A DNA stretch of 64,000 bases from Malus domestica (GCF_042453785.1 NC_091670.1:35971501-36035500), one strand, 5' to 3'. Positions 34,241-46,136 are shown, counted from the stretch's first letter. Numbers and translations are program-made. The notes: generated by a model from the letters alone, not told the origin.

Positions 34241-36828
34241 TAAAAATTTGGGGGCAACAAAAAAAAAAAAGCGGAGCAGAGAAAAATTGGTTTCGACAGG
34301 AAACTCAATTTCTGAGAAAAATAAATTACTGGGTTTTAATTTATAGCAGCCGTCGTCTACTATTTCGATTAGAAATTAATTTTAAAAAATTACAGAAAAA
34401 TAAAAGGGTTTTGGGAAAGCGAGAGGAAGTCAGATGGGGATGAAAAGGTTGGATCGTTGAACGCGGCAGGTTGAAAATTCCTTTGGTGTCTTTTTGTTAC
34501 TCGGTTTCAGGGTCCAGAAAATTTTGTATTGTTTTTGTCGTGTCGGAAATTGTTTGTTATAAAGGGTCCGTTTGGTAACGTTTTTGTTTCGGTTTTTTGT
34601 TGGATTTGTTTTTTTTTGGAATAAATAGAAGATATAGCGTTTTTGGGAGGAGATAAGTGAGGAAGAGGAAAAATAACTAATTTAACTAAAACAAAGAAAC
34701 GGTTTTGAAATTGATGTTAGTTATGGTGAGGCTTACTACATTGATTTGATTCAGTCTTTGTCTAAATCTCAAGTTTTTTTACGTAAATTTATATTTATAC
34801 AAGCGATATTTAAGAAGAAAATAATAAAAAATAGGATTTGTCATGCAAGGGATAATGCGTAAACTAACTCTTATGAGCTGTATAAACTTCATTTTCTAAT
34901 TATATAAACACAAGTTTACAGTAATTATGCAAACAATTCTTAGACAATTGACGTAGTTTTGGTTCTATAAAGTATTGAAATTGTAATCTATAACTTATAT
35001 TCACCGCTTAACACTAATCATATCAACATGCATGATTAGTTGGAAGCCATGCTTATATAAACCAACGTAGCTCTTGAAATAACACTTGAAACAACCCTAA
35101 AAGAATTTACACAAAGTAGCTCTTGAAACAGTGAGCACCCTTGCTAATATCCTAGTGCAAGTATCCCATCCAATTAAACTTATTATGCATGAAAATAATA
35201 GATATTATTCTCTTTCAAGTTGATTTCCAAGAGTGAGCACCTTTGCTAATCTAGTGCTCAAAATGAATGGTGCCACAAAATTATCAACAACTCTTTCATC
35301 GCAATTTTTTGTTCGACACCTAAATCATCGAGTATCATTTGCATGGTTGATTGTTGAATTTGATCCAACAACTTAGAAGACGTCGCAACTCAATGTCTCG
35401 CCTTTATTGGATGTTTAAAAAAATAAAAACACGTTTAAAATCACAGTAAGCTAACGAATACACAAACAAACTACAAAGATTATTTATGGTTACAAATTAA
35501 AGCAACATTTTGACTAACTTATTACTGTATAAAATTATAAAGAAATCATAACTAACTCAACTCTAATAAGCAAGTAACACACATCAGATCATGCATAAAC
35601 TGGCATATGTAAGAATAAATGTCACCAACAAATCCACTTTCAGCCTTTCGTGTGTAAGATATCCCCCACTCCCACTCCACACTGAAAACCACTCGATCAA
35701 TACCAATATTATTGGACCAAGTTAGGATATTTCTTGGATGGGACCCAATCTTTACCATGATGTGATTAGAAAATTTCGAATCCGATGGCTGCTAATGCTT
35801 TTATCACATAAAGATGGAAAACTAAATAAATATAATATGTACACAAATATCTGAGTTAATTAATGTGAGAAGGGAAAGAAGAAATGAAACATGTTGGCTT
35901 AAGAACTAAGCACGTAGAATATCACAGCCCTTTTCGAGGGGAAATATACGGTTAGAATTGATTCGGTTTAGGTCTAAATTTATCCAGATTTTCGATTTGG
36001 ATTGCTCGTTTTTATTCCAAATATATTTTCTAATTCTCTTATTTTCAAGAAAAAGAATATATAATAGACCGAAACACCAATATTTGGCTTGATATCTAAT
36101 ATGTTGATAATACTCATCAGATTATTTTGGTATATGTCAATATTTGTTGACATCTTCGCAACATGGTTTAGATGACGCATATAAACTTTACAAGTGTTCG
36201 ACGAAATATCTTAGTGAATAAACTGAATTTTTTGCGCCCTTCACTCTATTTTTATTAAAAAAATTAACTTTTAACACTGAGCCCCCAATTGTTCAAATCT
36301 TGAATCTGCACTTTTGACTAACAATAACTCATCACATACTTCAAACATTATTTATTTAAATAGTGTTGCATGTAACCATCAAATAAAGATGATGGTTGAA
36401 AAAAAACAAAAGAAAACAAAACAAATAATGCATGCATGACTTTGTCGTGCTTTTCACATAAAGCTGTAGACCCTTTGCAAAAAGGTTTAATCTCTCCTTG
36501 CACCAAGGAAAGCTAAAACATCTCAATTGGTAGCAGATTATCTTGTAATATACGGGTAAATTTAATAGAGTCTTGGTGGAATATATTCTATTTTTACAAG
36601 AGTAAGTAATTGCAACTTTATCAAGTGCGCAATTTTTAAAAAAATTAATTAAAAAGGTTTTGCTCATTGAACTCATGTAATACGTGTAATTTTTTTTGTC
36701 CAGCGAAAGAGATTCTATTAAAAATCATTAAAGACGTACATATAATATACATGTTAACGTGCCTCTTAAAACAACTCAAAAGACTACACATGTTAAATGA
36801 CCATCATAAATCTATAATTACAAACACA
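34241..36828. other. Intergenic region upstream of the membrane-protein gene
   Basis: The first 100-450 bp are likely the leader and promoter of the membrane-protein gene. The rest is AT-rich with no supported gene. Short direct repeats (AGTAGCTCTTGAAA, GTGAGCACC-TTGCTAAT) recur near 35070-35250. Confidence 0.5.
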
Positions 36829-36833
36829 TCAAC

Positions 36834-37088
36834 AGTTAAATATCAGAGTGCGCAACGAACAAAACTAACAAAATAATAGGAATATTATTAAATAAACGAG
36901 AATGCCAAAACGGCTACAAAACCCTAAGAGGCTACATTGTGACTAACTTTTCTCAAACTAAATTACAAGCAATATTTATAGAGAACTAAACCTAAGAAAC
37001 CCTAACTCGGATGGGCTAGGTCAAAATCCTAAACTAACAAGCAAAACCCAAATACTAAAATAAATCTAAATACTAATATTTTCCAACA
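36834..37088 (-). repeat. 3' LTR of the TRIM element
   Basis: 255 bp, TGTTGG to AACT on the minus strand. It is almost identical to 37551-37805. Confidence 0.9.
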
Positions 37089-37550
37089 CCCCCCCCCCTT
37101 CAAACTCATGGCGGTACACGACATGGGTTTGCCAAAGTAGATGTGGATGCAAAACTCCAAATTCTGATGCCGATGTCGATGACGATGCCAATGCCCATGC
37201 CAACTTCTGAACAAACAAACAAAAAATCCAACCAAAATTTCTTTCCCTTTGCCCGCATGGGCCTCAAACAAGCAACCAATTTTTTCTTGTTTCTTCCTTT
37301 TTTTTTACTCCCCTGTTTTTCCTTCTTTTTTCCTTTGCAGCAATACAGACTTGCGGATACTCCTGCAGGCTGTGGCGTTCAAAGGTGCAGAAGCAGAGTC
37401 ACGGGACAAAAAACAAACGAACAATTTTTTTCTTCTTGTAAACAATCAATACCAACTAACAATCTGAATATGAACGACAATGGAAACAAGCAAACAGATA
37501 CCAACCTGAAGCAGATTAAATCCGGAAGGATCAAACCTGCTCTGATACGA

Positions 37551-37805
37551 AGTTGAATATCAGAGTGCGCAACGAACAAGATTAACAAAATAATAGGAAT
37601 ATTATTAAATAAACGAGAATGCTGAAACGGCTACAAAACCCTAAGAGGCTACATTATGACTAACTTTTCTCAAACTAAATTACAAGCAATATTTATAGAG
37701 AACTAAACCTAAGAAACCCTAACTCGGATGGGTTAGGTTCAAATCCTAAACTAACAAGCAAAACCCAAATACTAAAATAAATCTAAATACTAATATTTTC
37801 CAACA
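37551..37805 (-). repeat. 5' LTR of the TRIM element
   Basis: 255 bp, adjoining the primer site TCGTATCAGAGC at about 37550-37539. Confidence 0.9.
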
Positions 37806-37810
37806 TCAAC

Positions 37811-38340
37811 AACCGAATACGTTTCTTTAATCAGGGAGGACATTTAGTTCACTAAACCCCAATCACGAGAATTAAAACATTGAAAACCCAAAAACTATCG
37901 TGAGGCTCCGCGAAGAAAAGACCGTACGATTCTTTAATGATTTTCTAAACGTGTATTTAATTATGGAGAGGTTACAGGGAACCAAAAGGAAGGCCCCATC
38001 CCCATGAAGTTGGTGTACCTTTTTTCTTACATGTAAAAGACCAGAAAATGCTGGTGTAAAACGCAGGGGTGTTAGGTTATAGGAAAACTCGAATGAGAAA
38101 CACATGGACTGATGATGATTGACTGCATTTTTCTTTTGTTTTTATTCAATATGGTCACATGGTTTTTTGAGAGAGCTGTTATAGTTTGCTTCTTTACTAC
38201 TTCAAAGTTCAAACATCAGTACAAAAGCAAAGTTGAATATGCTTGTACATGAAAGCAAAGGTTGAAACTTTGAAATCGTACGAAGATTTTAGTTTAACAA
38301 GCGTAGGTAGATAAATGAGAGATTTTTAAGTGTGACTGTC

Positions 38341-38372
<32 letters not shown>

Positions 38373-38666
38373 GCTTAGAGTTGTAACTTACAAGGTTGCA
38401 TCACAAATTATAATGGGTTAGGATTAAAGGACAAATATTTTAGACACTTCTACACTCCTTTTAACCATTAGATTTTATAGCATCTAACGATCTTGCTTAA
38501 GTGACGTGGAGGATTTTAATCGCATGGATTATAATTAAAATAGAATAAAACTGAAAGAAAAAAGCAAATCAATCTAACGTTGGAACCTAGGGAGGAGGAC
38601 TAGCGACGAACATGAGAAGAAGGTGTAGAGAAAATTCCAGCGCTTTCACTATATATGGCTGATAAA
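37811..38666. other. Intergenic region with an (AT)n tract
   Basis: No supported gene. An (AT)n microsatellite of about 28 bp lies at 38341-38368. Confidence 0.55.
38341..38368. repeat. (AT)n microsatellite
   Basis: An uninterrupted AT dinucleotide run of 28 bp. Confidence 0.95.
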
Positions 38667-39040
38667 GGGCTGGTTTGGTATTGCTGTGCTTTGAAAAAAA
38701 GCTGCTGTGAGAATAAGCGGCTGTGCTGTGAAAATAAGCGGCTGTGAAATAAATCAGCAGAGCGTTTGGTAAACTTTTTTGTAAAAAAGCTTTTGAAAAA
38801 AAAAGTAGTATGATAGTGGGTCCTTTCATTAAAGGAGCACTGTAGCTCTGTGTGCTTTGAAAAAAAGCCAGTTTTCCAAAGCTGCAAATAGCAGCTTCAG
38901 CTTTTTCCTTTGATTTCAGCTTATTCTCACAGCAGCTTCCAAAATAAGCCCTTTTTTTTCAGTTTACCAAACACCTAAAACCCTCACAGCTTTTTTTCAT
39001 AGGTGCTTTTTTTTTAAGCACCTCACTCCCAAACTAGGTC
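38667..39040. mobile_element. MITE, probably hAT-like
   Basis: The left end is GGGCTGGTTTGGTATTGCTG and the inverse complement of the right end is GACCTAGTTTGGGAGTGAGG. They share the core GTTTGG followed by (C/G)TGTGCTT-AAAAAAAGC-like sequence. The interior is rich in inverted AGCTGCTGTGAGAATAAGC-type phrases and has no coding capacity. Flanking duplications were not resolved, so the superfamily is a guess. Confidence 0.65.
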
Positions 39041-41179
39041 AAATTAGACTGAAAAAAAAAATCTTCCCTTGTTGGCCAAAAGGCAAGAGCAGCGTGGGGC
39101 AACACATTAAATCAGATTCTCATCTTTGTTTGCGTGAGGCAAGATCAGTGCGTGTAGGGTTTACAGGTTTGGGTGATAAACCCTCAAATTTACATCTTTC
39201 TCTTTGATCACATAAAGCTAGCCAAAGCGAGTCTTCCTCTCCTTCCCTCCAAAGCGTGGGTGATTTTTTTTCCTTTTTTAATTCCTCTCAATTTTATATC
39301 TCTATGTTTTAATCTTTATTTATTTTCATTAGTTACGCACGCCATCGTCCACATTATTTACTCTTTAAAAGTCGTTTTACTTAATAAAGACCGTTGAATG
39401 TTATAAAATTTAATGGCTAAAAAGGAGTAAAAAATTTTGTCCAAATTTTTGTTCCTTCATCTAACCCTATTATAACATATGTTTTAATCATTCATACCAA
39501 ATATGAATTCAATTAGGGTTGAGCTTTGTTTTAAACATGATTTAGATGGAATTTAATTTATATACTCGCGCTTTGGTAAAGGTTTACCTATCCCATGCAA
39601 GTTACTCGACTTGCATTCATAACTGATGGAAAAGTACTAGTATGATACATAATCGATTAGGTGGTTGACAACTTAACAAGTTTAAATATCATATTGACAA
39701 TCGGTTTGTATGCTGCAGCACGAGTAATTTGATGTTGTAGTACTCCAATTATTAAACATCAATTTACTCATGTTACAGCGCACGTGTTTAATTTAATTGG
39801 ATATCTCCATTTTGATTTGGACCTTTTGATTTTGTTCCATAAGGAGTGGAGAAGAGCTAAATTTCATAAAAGAGGGAAGGAATATTATTTGCTACTCACC
39901 ATTGATCATTGAACGTTGACGAACAACACGAATTCCATTTTTAGCCAAAATTGTCCTTAAGATTTGTATAACTTCTTACTTTGGTTTATGAGATTTGAAA
40001 TTAATAGAAGTAGTTCATGAGTTTGTCTACTATCAATCATTTTGGTCATTTCATGAAAAATCTCCATTAAATAAGGTTTATTAAATTAAGGATATTTTTA
40101 TCATTTTGGTCCTTATTTAATATGATTTTTCATGGAATGACCAAAATGATTGATGGTAGACAAACTCAAGGATCACTTTTATTGATTTTAAATCTTAAAG
40201 ACCAAAGTGATAAGTTATGCAAATCTCAAAGATCATTTTGACTAAGAAGTATTTTATTTAATCATATCAAAATCGCAATATTAGCCCAACATTGAAGTCC
40301 AAAACTCTGTCCGAGTACCCATTTAGCCCGACATTAACATGGACTGATGTGCTATATGCCCAAGCTTCCAACCCCAATAAGTCTTTAAGGCAGTTACCCA
40401 CAACGATTGAAATTGAGCTTTATTTTGAGAATATGTTAGGATAAAAAGAAAGAAATCTTAAGAAGTGAATTTGTCTTGGTGATTATGATCTTTTTTTTTT
40501 AAACTCACTGAATTTTGATGTCAAACATTTTCATGTAGTTTAATGTAAAAATATCGCTGGTATTTAAACAATATCTTAAAAAAGAAATGAATTAGGGATG
40601 AAGATCGGGTGTCAATTTCATATTTAAACCTTAAAGTAGAATCCTAATAGCTTTTTCTCTCATCCATTGGTTCTATTTCCTAGATCAAGTCAAAGCAAGA
40701 CAACCCGCTTTCAAACCAAAGTTTCTTGAAGACGAAAAAGAAACCTCCAATATCATGAATTGTCAATATTCTGTTTAATGCTTCCAGCCGCATATAGAAT
40801 AGAATATTAACCATGTTGATAGAATATGATTGTCTGAATATGTATGAATCTATACACTCTATTAATTAGAGAAAGAGCAGAGTAATATAGATGCTAATTA
40901 GAGTTTTTATAAATTTTATTCTAGAAAGCCAATTCAAATTTGTGAGTAATATGATATTTCTTTATCAAATTTGACCTGGCAAGTAAGTTCTGTTACATTG
41001 TTTTTTTGTACCTGGAACATTATGCTATAATTCCATTCAGATTGTAACACTTGTATTTTATTATTATATTAATATAGCTAAAAAATGGAGCATATTAACT
41101 ATTTCGTTTATTCATAATAATACGTGAAAAAGTACATGCGGCAAGTGTTTCAGCTATGACATAAAAATTTCTCGACATA
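39041..41179. other. Intergenic region leading into the GLP relic
   Basis: No supported gene. An inverted pair of about 130 bp lies at 39985-40110 and 40115-40240; the phrases GACCAAAATGATTGATGGTAG and CTACTATCAATCATTTTGGTC face each other, so the DNA could fold into a hairpin, as in a fold-back MITE. From about 40735 the sequence matches the upstream flanks of GLP C and D (CTTCCAGCTGCATAT-like block), with about 230 bp of extra sequence before 41180. Confidence 0.55.
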
Positions 41180-41606
41180 AAGAGAGGAAACATTCCTCAA
41201 TACCAGCCGGCCCAGCAACAATGCCGGCACCTGAACAACAAAGTTAATCAGATAAGTGATGACATATACATGCACAAGTAGCAGCTTCCTATGAAAAACT
41301 TGTACTACGCGGTTACAAATTAAGACTAGACTTTTTTCAGTTCATAGGAAACAATACATGCGTGCAGGGATACTTCTCCCTATAAAAACAGAGACATATT
41401 GTTACAGTTTGTTTTTCATCGCAGTCATGTTGGTCTACTGTTGTGTTTGATTCAAAAGATTTATTTGCTTATGCTCATAAGTTATGATCAATTTGTTATT
41501 TTGTTTACTCTATCAATTTGATCTTTTGTTTACTCTATTGCTCCAAGAAATAATAAAAGGAAATGTTCACTACCATATTTTGTGCCCATAGAATTTCAAG
41601 TAAAAC
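41180..41606 (+). pseudogene. Germin-like gene relic: promoter fused directly to 3' UTR
   Basis: The sequence follows the GLP promoter of C and D (GGAAACATTCCTC, the CCGGCACCTGAA block) through the TATA box TATAAAAAC (41383-41391) to CAGAGACATA. It then jumps straight to the GLP 3' UTR block TTGTTACAGTTTGTTTTTCATCGC (from about 41399). In GLP D these points are about 940 bp apart, so leader, both exons and intron are gone. The 3' flank continues until a CACTA element enters at 41607, and resumes after it. It encodes no protein. Confidence 0.85.
41383..41391 (+). promoter_or_regulatory. Orphan GLP-type TATA box
   Basis: TATAAAAAC at the same place as the TATA box of GLP C and D, but with no coding region downstream. 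If active, it would transcribe GLP 3' UTR sequence followed by the CACTA element. Confidence 0.6.
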
Positions 41607-43360
41607 CACTACAAGAAAATGGGCTAAGAACACAATTGATATGTGCCCTTTGCATTTTCATTGAGCACAAAGACATATTTGTGCTTTTTAAGTTCCATTG
41701 AGCACCAAAATATCTCAAATGTGCCCTCTAACAAATAAGCACATTAGTTTGTGTCATGTAATTGTGCCTACAAAAATTTGAATTGTCCTTTTAAATGTTA
41801 GAGAGATATATTATTTTTTATTAATTTACACACACACAATAAAGGCATTTGTGGCCTCTAATTGAATATATTTAAAAAAAAAATGTTTTTGTGTCCTTTA
41901 CATTTACTTTTTCCCTATTCCTAACTCCTTTATACTCTTAATTATTTGAAACTAAGCCAAGAAAAAAAAAAATCAACAATCATCATCGCACCAGAGTTTT
42001 ATGTGGGTATTTTACTAATATTTTTATGGGTTTTTGGTGTCCCGTTGGAGCCCCCACGTGAGTCTCCATGCTTCCCTGTGCACTCACTATTTTTTTCACT
42101 ACATCACTCTTCCGTCTCTCTTTCGCTCAATCCTTCTCTCACTAATTCTCTCTACTTCTCCACTCTATTCTTTGTCATATCCTTCATCATCTCTGTGCTC
42201 ACTGCACAGAAAATTGCAGCACCATCTCCACCTTATTCGCCAGTCTGGTGAACCTTGCCACGACCCAAACACCACATTGCCACACTCTCTCTCTCTCATT
42301 TCTCTCCCTCTCAGCTTCTTCCTTGACACACAGCAGGGGAACTGTCGTTCTCTGGCGAGGCAACCACCAGCTTTCTTCCTCTCGTCACCACGGACTCCTA
42401 TTACTCTTTGCTTTTTGGAAACCAAAATCGACGCGGTGAAGTGACGAGCTCCATCGCGGCCTGACTTCCCAGTGAGATTTTTTGTCAAATCTAGTATAGG
42501 TGAGTCTCGAAAACACCTTAGTTAGGTTCTTTAGGCTGTTTAGAGACGTTTTCGTGCACTACATGCCTGATTTGTTTAAGGTTGGATGTAGTTTCAACTC
42601 GAGAGAATTTCCCTAGATTTCCGGTGAGGCCCGCTAGTTTCAGGCTGATTTTAGGCTATCACCGGCCGCCCAATGGCCCTGAGGAAGGTATATTTTGAAT
42701 CCTTACCTTCGTAGCTTTTTTTGGGCTTTTGAATTACTGAAAATGATTTTGTTTTGGACCAAAAACGGATTCTAAAACCCCTGGTGTAGTTGCAGGCGGC
42801 GATTGTAATCGCGCACGTGGAGCTGTGCGTGGTACTACTAAGGATGGCGCGTGGAGCACATACGCCTCCACTGAAGGATGAATGGCTAAAAGGAAGAATA
42901 TACGTTTGAAATCGTTAACTTGTTTTTTTTCTTTAATGTATAATGTTGATTACTTGGTTGAGTTTGATCTGTTAAGAAGAGAAATTGAGCAATATTTTCC
43001 TATTCCGATCTGGTGTTTTCAAATGTTTGTTTCAGGTTGTAAGGTGTTACGATGTTGTTATTTTTTTTTTATATTTAACTCATAGGGCACAATTACAAAA
43101 ATTGTGCTAACATGAATTTGAAGTGTCATCTGACAGAGATGTCAGAATAGGGGCACAAAAAAACCCTTATCTGTGCTCAACCCTTTGAGCACCAATAGCC
43201 ATATCGTGCCCCCTAATCAAAGGCAACGCCCATAGAGGGCACATATACAAATATAGTTGCTGCACTGTTGCTATTGGTCTATGGGCACATATGTTGGTGC
43301 TCTTTGACCTCATAGGGCACATATAATTTATTGTGTGCAGTGCCCATTTTTTTTGTAGTG
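41607..43360. mobile_element. Non-autonomous CACTA element, 1,754 bp
   Basis: Terminal inverted repeats: left CACTACAAGAAAATGGGC, right (inverse complement) CACTACAAAAAAAATGGGC. The 3-bp target duplication AAC (41604-41606 and 43361-43363) is perfect. Subterminal repeats of the GTGCCC or GAGCAC type occur in both orientations at both ends. No transposase motif was found. The interior (about 42030-42850) is non-repetitive and CT-rich at first, and may be a captured gene 5' region, which I could not identify. Confidence 0.9.
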
Positions 43361-43363
43361 AAC

Positions 43364-44290
43364 ATGAGTGCTTTGAGTTTGGAAAACTGTTTCTGTGTTT
43401 AGGCCAAAAATGAAAGGGCTTTTCATTTCCTTTTAAGCTTGCAAAGTGGACTTCATTTAGAGGAGCAAAACCCAATCCAAGGAGAATAACTGCTCTGAAG
43501 TATATCGGCGTCCTTCAATCCCTAAATATTCACGTCAGTCGACAAGGCTCTGCTCAATGTGCTTCATACTATTGCCTAACTGTCATGGCGTCCAATTTTG
43601 AGCCAAGGATGGAACCGGTGGTATCAAATTATCAATCCTGCTAGTACCTATCATGCAGAGGCCAAGCAACAGAGTAACCACTGAAGAGTGTGTTCCTCCA
43701 AGAAACGATTCTGAATTCATTCTTGCAAACGTCAAACCTCCTTTAATCAAATGATTAGTTGCACACTTGCAGTAAACCTCCTCCACCTCGCTTGGCCTAA
43801 CAGGACCTATAAAGATGTGACACCTCCAACTTCTTACATTCATCATTTTTCAAAACTGCAAATTATTTTCAAAATGAATACCAAGCAACCCTAAGCAATT
43901 GAAAGTGCATGGTTGCCGCTAGCTAGTTTCCAAAGCAGTAATGTATATCGAAATGCTGGCAGATTTGTTTGGTATCCTTTCTTTTGTGAATATAGTTCAA
44001 GGAATCTGCCATACTCTTTTCGATATTCATGCTGCTTGAGCTTGTTTATAAAGAATGGTTAGCTAGGCAACAAATGTACATATACAATTTATATGGAACG
44101 ATCATCTCCCATGCAAAGCTTCTCCTTTTTGTGTCTCACACTATATGTAGGAAGTACATATACATAAATCTGTACGTCACATTGAGTTTTCCACATAACT
44201 TGGTCCTCAGTCTTTAGGGGTTCAACTCTCTACCCACTGAGAGTCGAATAATAAACCTTGAGCCCAAAATAAATGGTGGAAGCCTGGAAG
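43364..44290. other. GLP relic 3' flank and an unassigned coding-like fragment
   Basis: 43361-43410 continues the GLP 3' flank (GTGCTTTGAGTTTGGAAAAC). From 43583 to 43846 (minus) an 87-codon frame reads FIGPVRPSEVEEVYCKCATN and GGTHSSVVTLLLGLCMIG. Its composition looks protein-coding, but I do not recognise a family. No splice partners were identified. The rest is featureless. Confidence 0.4.
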
Positions 44291-44293
44291 TTA

Positions 44294-44701
44294 GAGCAAT
44301 TCCACCCATGGAGCCCTTCCCCCTGGCAATCCACTATTCAATCCATCCTATTAAACAGTAACTGCCTTAAATGAATAGTAACTACCATTAATGAACAGTA
44401 ATTACCATTTACATCTCCACCCTTGCAACCCTCCCCCTGGCAATAAGCAATTAAAATAATAGTTTTTTTGTTTGTTTAAATAATAAAAAACCCCCCTCTC
44501 TCTCTCTCACTCTCTCTGACACAAAAAAAAAAAAAAACAATTACAAAGCCCTCGGGCCACAGGCCAGTCGACTTCCCACCCCCCCTTTGCTCGGCCTCCC
44601 ACCCTCACTTGGGCCCTTCCCCGCTGGAGCTGCTCCCACCGGCCCTCAGGCCCTTTCTCCTCCCCTGTCGCCCGAGCAACCAGCATCCGCTGGAGTTGCT
44701 C
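44294..44701. mobile_element. PIF/Harbinger-type (Tourist-like) MITE
   Basis: The left end GAGCAATTCCACC and the inverse complement of the right end GAGCAACTCCAGC form terminal inverted repeats, flanked by TTA on both sides (44291-44293 and 44702-44704). A 3-bp TTA/TAA target duplication and this size (408 bp) fit PIF/Harbinger MITEs. The right half is unusually GC-rich for the neighbourhood. No coding capacity. Confidence 0.8.
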
Positions 44702-44704
44702 TTA

Positions 44705-45351
44705 ACAATTGCAAGTCTGCAAACTGCACCATATAATAATCAGCGGAACCAAAACCCATACTCTCAACAAGCCTCCTCTTGTGCGGAGCGTGTGGCCATT
44801 GAGCATAATTAACACGGGATTACCCTTGCTATGAGAAATGGATGCGTATCTATTTTGTTAGGATGGTCGGCAGCCTAGATTAATGCATTTCTGATGTCTG
44901 ATATACTTAGGGTTTATCTGCATGGCTGAATGATGTATATATGATTTCATTTAAGAACAAAAAGAATAGTAATGTAAGTACCAGGTGGTTCCAAAACATG
45001 ATCATAAAATAATAGTAACCTAAGTTTAACATTTTTATAAGGTTTACTTTTGTATGCAAATTACATATCTCCATCTACTCCAGATTTTATTTTAAGATAA
45101 TGCTAAATAGACTATCTATTTAAACCATATTTTGTAAATCATACGACGTGTTTCTCTAAAAACGCTTTATTCAAAGCAAGACTACCAACTTTTAAACCAA
45201 GATTTGCTTGAAAACAAAATGAAACCTCCAATATATGAGTCGTCCATAATATTCTATTTAATGCTTCCAGCTGCATATTAAATAATAGAATATATTAACC
45301 ATATTGATAAAATAAGATTGTCTGAGTACAATACATGTATATAATTGTTTG
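44705..45351. other. Upstream flank of GLP C
   Basis: From about 44950 the sequence matches the GLP D upstream flank (56790-57200: AAGAATAGTAAT, CTAGGTGGTTCCAAAA, CTTCCAGCTGCATAT). No gene. Confidence 0.65.
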
Positions 45352-45356
45352 AAATA

Positions 45357-45737
45357 TGTTGGCACTATATATTGGGCCTCGTCTTTGGGCCTCATGACTA
45401 AGCCCATAACCCATGTAAGAGGAGGAAACCTTTACTCTATAAAAGGGATCCTCCCCACCTTCACTAAGGGAGGAAGAACAAGAGAGCCTCACAACAATAG
45501 AGGGCAATACCCTCTCAGCCAAACAGAGAGCAAAATGGCAAAGGCTGCATCCACAGAGAGTTCCCTTTCCGATCTATTGTAATCCATACAGCATACAGTG
45601 AAATGGAATTAACATCAGTGTGGACGTAGCCTAAACATTGAGGTGAACCACAATACATCTTTGTGTTCTTGTGCGTTTGTGTGATTCACGGTCGGATTTA
45701 CGTTGGTTCAAGATCCTCCAGATTTTGTGCATCAACA
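45357..45737 (+). mobile_element. Solo LTR in the upstream region of GLP C
   Basis: 381 bp from TGTTGGCAC to GCATCAACA with a perfect 5-bp target duplication AAATA (45352-45356 and 45738-45742). It belongs to the family of the LTR at 48585-49009 (shared ATATTGGGCCTCGT, CCCATAACCCATGT-like and TTTGTGCATCAACA blocks). The GLP D upstream region lacks it and shows the uninterrupted site. The LTR carries its own TATA-like sequence (CTCTATAAAAGGG near 45436), about 700 bp upstream of the GLP C start. Confidence 0.92.
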
Positions 45738-46025
45738 AAATATATATTCTTTTCGTTAGAGAACGTGTAAAGAAATAGGTGTTAATTAGTAGTAGTACAT
45801 TTTTTTTTCCCAGAAATCCAATTCAAATTCTAGAGAATGGAAACATTCCTCAATGCCAGCAGGCCCAGGACCAATGCCGGCACCTGAAAATTAAAGTTAA
45901 TAGATACGTGATGACATATACACAAGCAGCACCTTCCCATGGAAAATTTGTACAATACGCGATTACAAATTAAGACTAGACTTTTTCAGTTCATAGGAAA
46001 CAACACATGCAGAGATACTTCTCTC

Positions 46026-46033
46026 TATAAAAG
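46026..46033 (+). promoter_or_regulatory. TATA box of GLP C
   Basis: TATAAAAG, 104-111 bp upstream of the ATG, in the promoter block shared with GLP A and D. Confidence 0.7.
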
Positions 46034-46136
46034 CAGACACATAGGTATAGGGTTTCAATCCACAATTCAAACTTATCCTCGCTCACAAAGTTTAAACCAA
46101 GTTCGCTAATCTCCCTCTGCTTACAGCCTTGATTAA

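Larger units (their letters stand above)
36834..37805 (-). mobile_element. TRIM: miniature LTR retrotransposon, 972 bp
   Basis: Two LTRs of 255 bp (36834-37088 and 37551-37805) flank a 462-bp interior, and a 5-bp target duplication TCAAC lies at both borders (36829-36833 and 37806-37810). On the minus strand the 5' LTR is followed by TCGTATCAGAGC, one base from the initiator-Met primer site. The interior ends with a GAAGGGGGGGGG purine tract before the 3' LTR. There is no coding capacity, so it is a terminal-repeat retrotransposon in miniature that depends on other elements. Confidence 0.92.

Noticed and set aside
35552-35758. 68-codon minus-strand frame (MVKIGSHPRNILTW...)
   Set aside because: Looks slightly protein-like, but no family, partner exon or promoter was recognised.
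37143-37556. 137-codon frame with a PMSMTMPMPMP run inside the TRIM
   Set aside because: Low-complexity repeat in the non-coding interior of a TRIM; not a gene.
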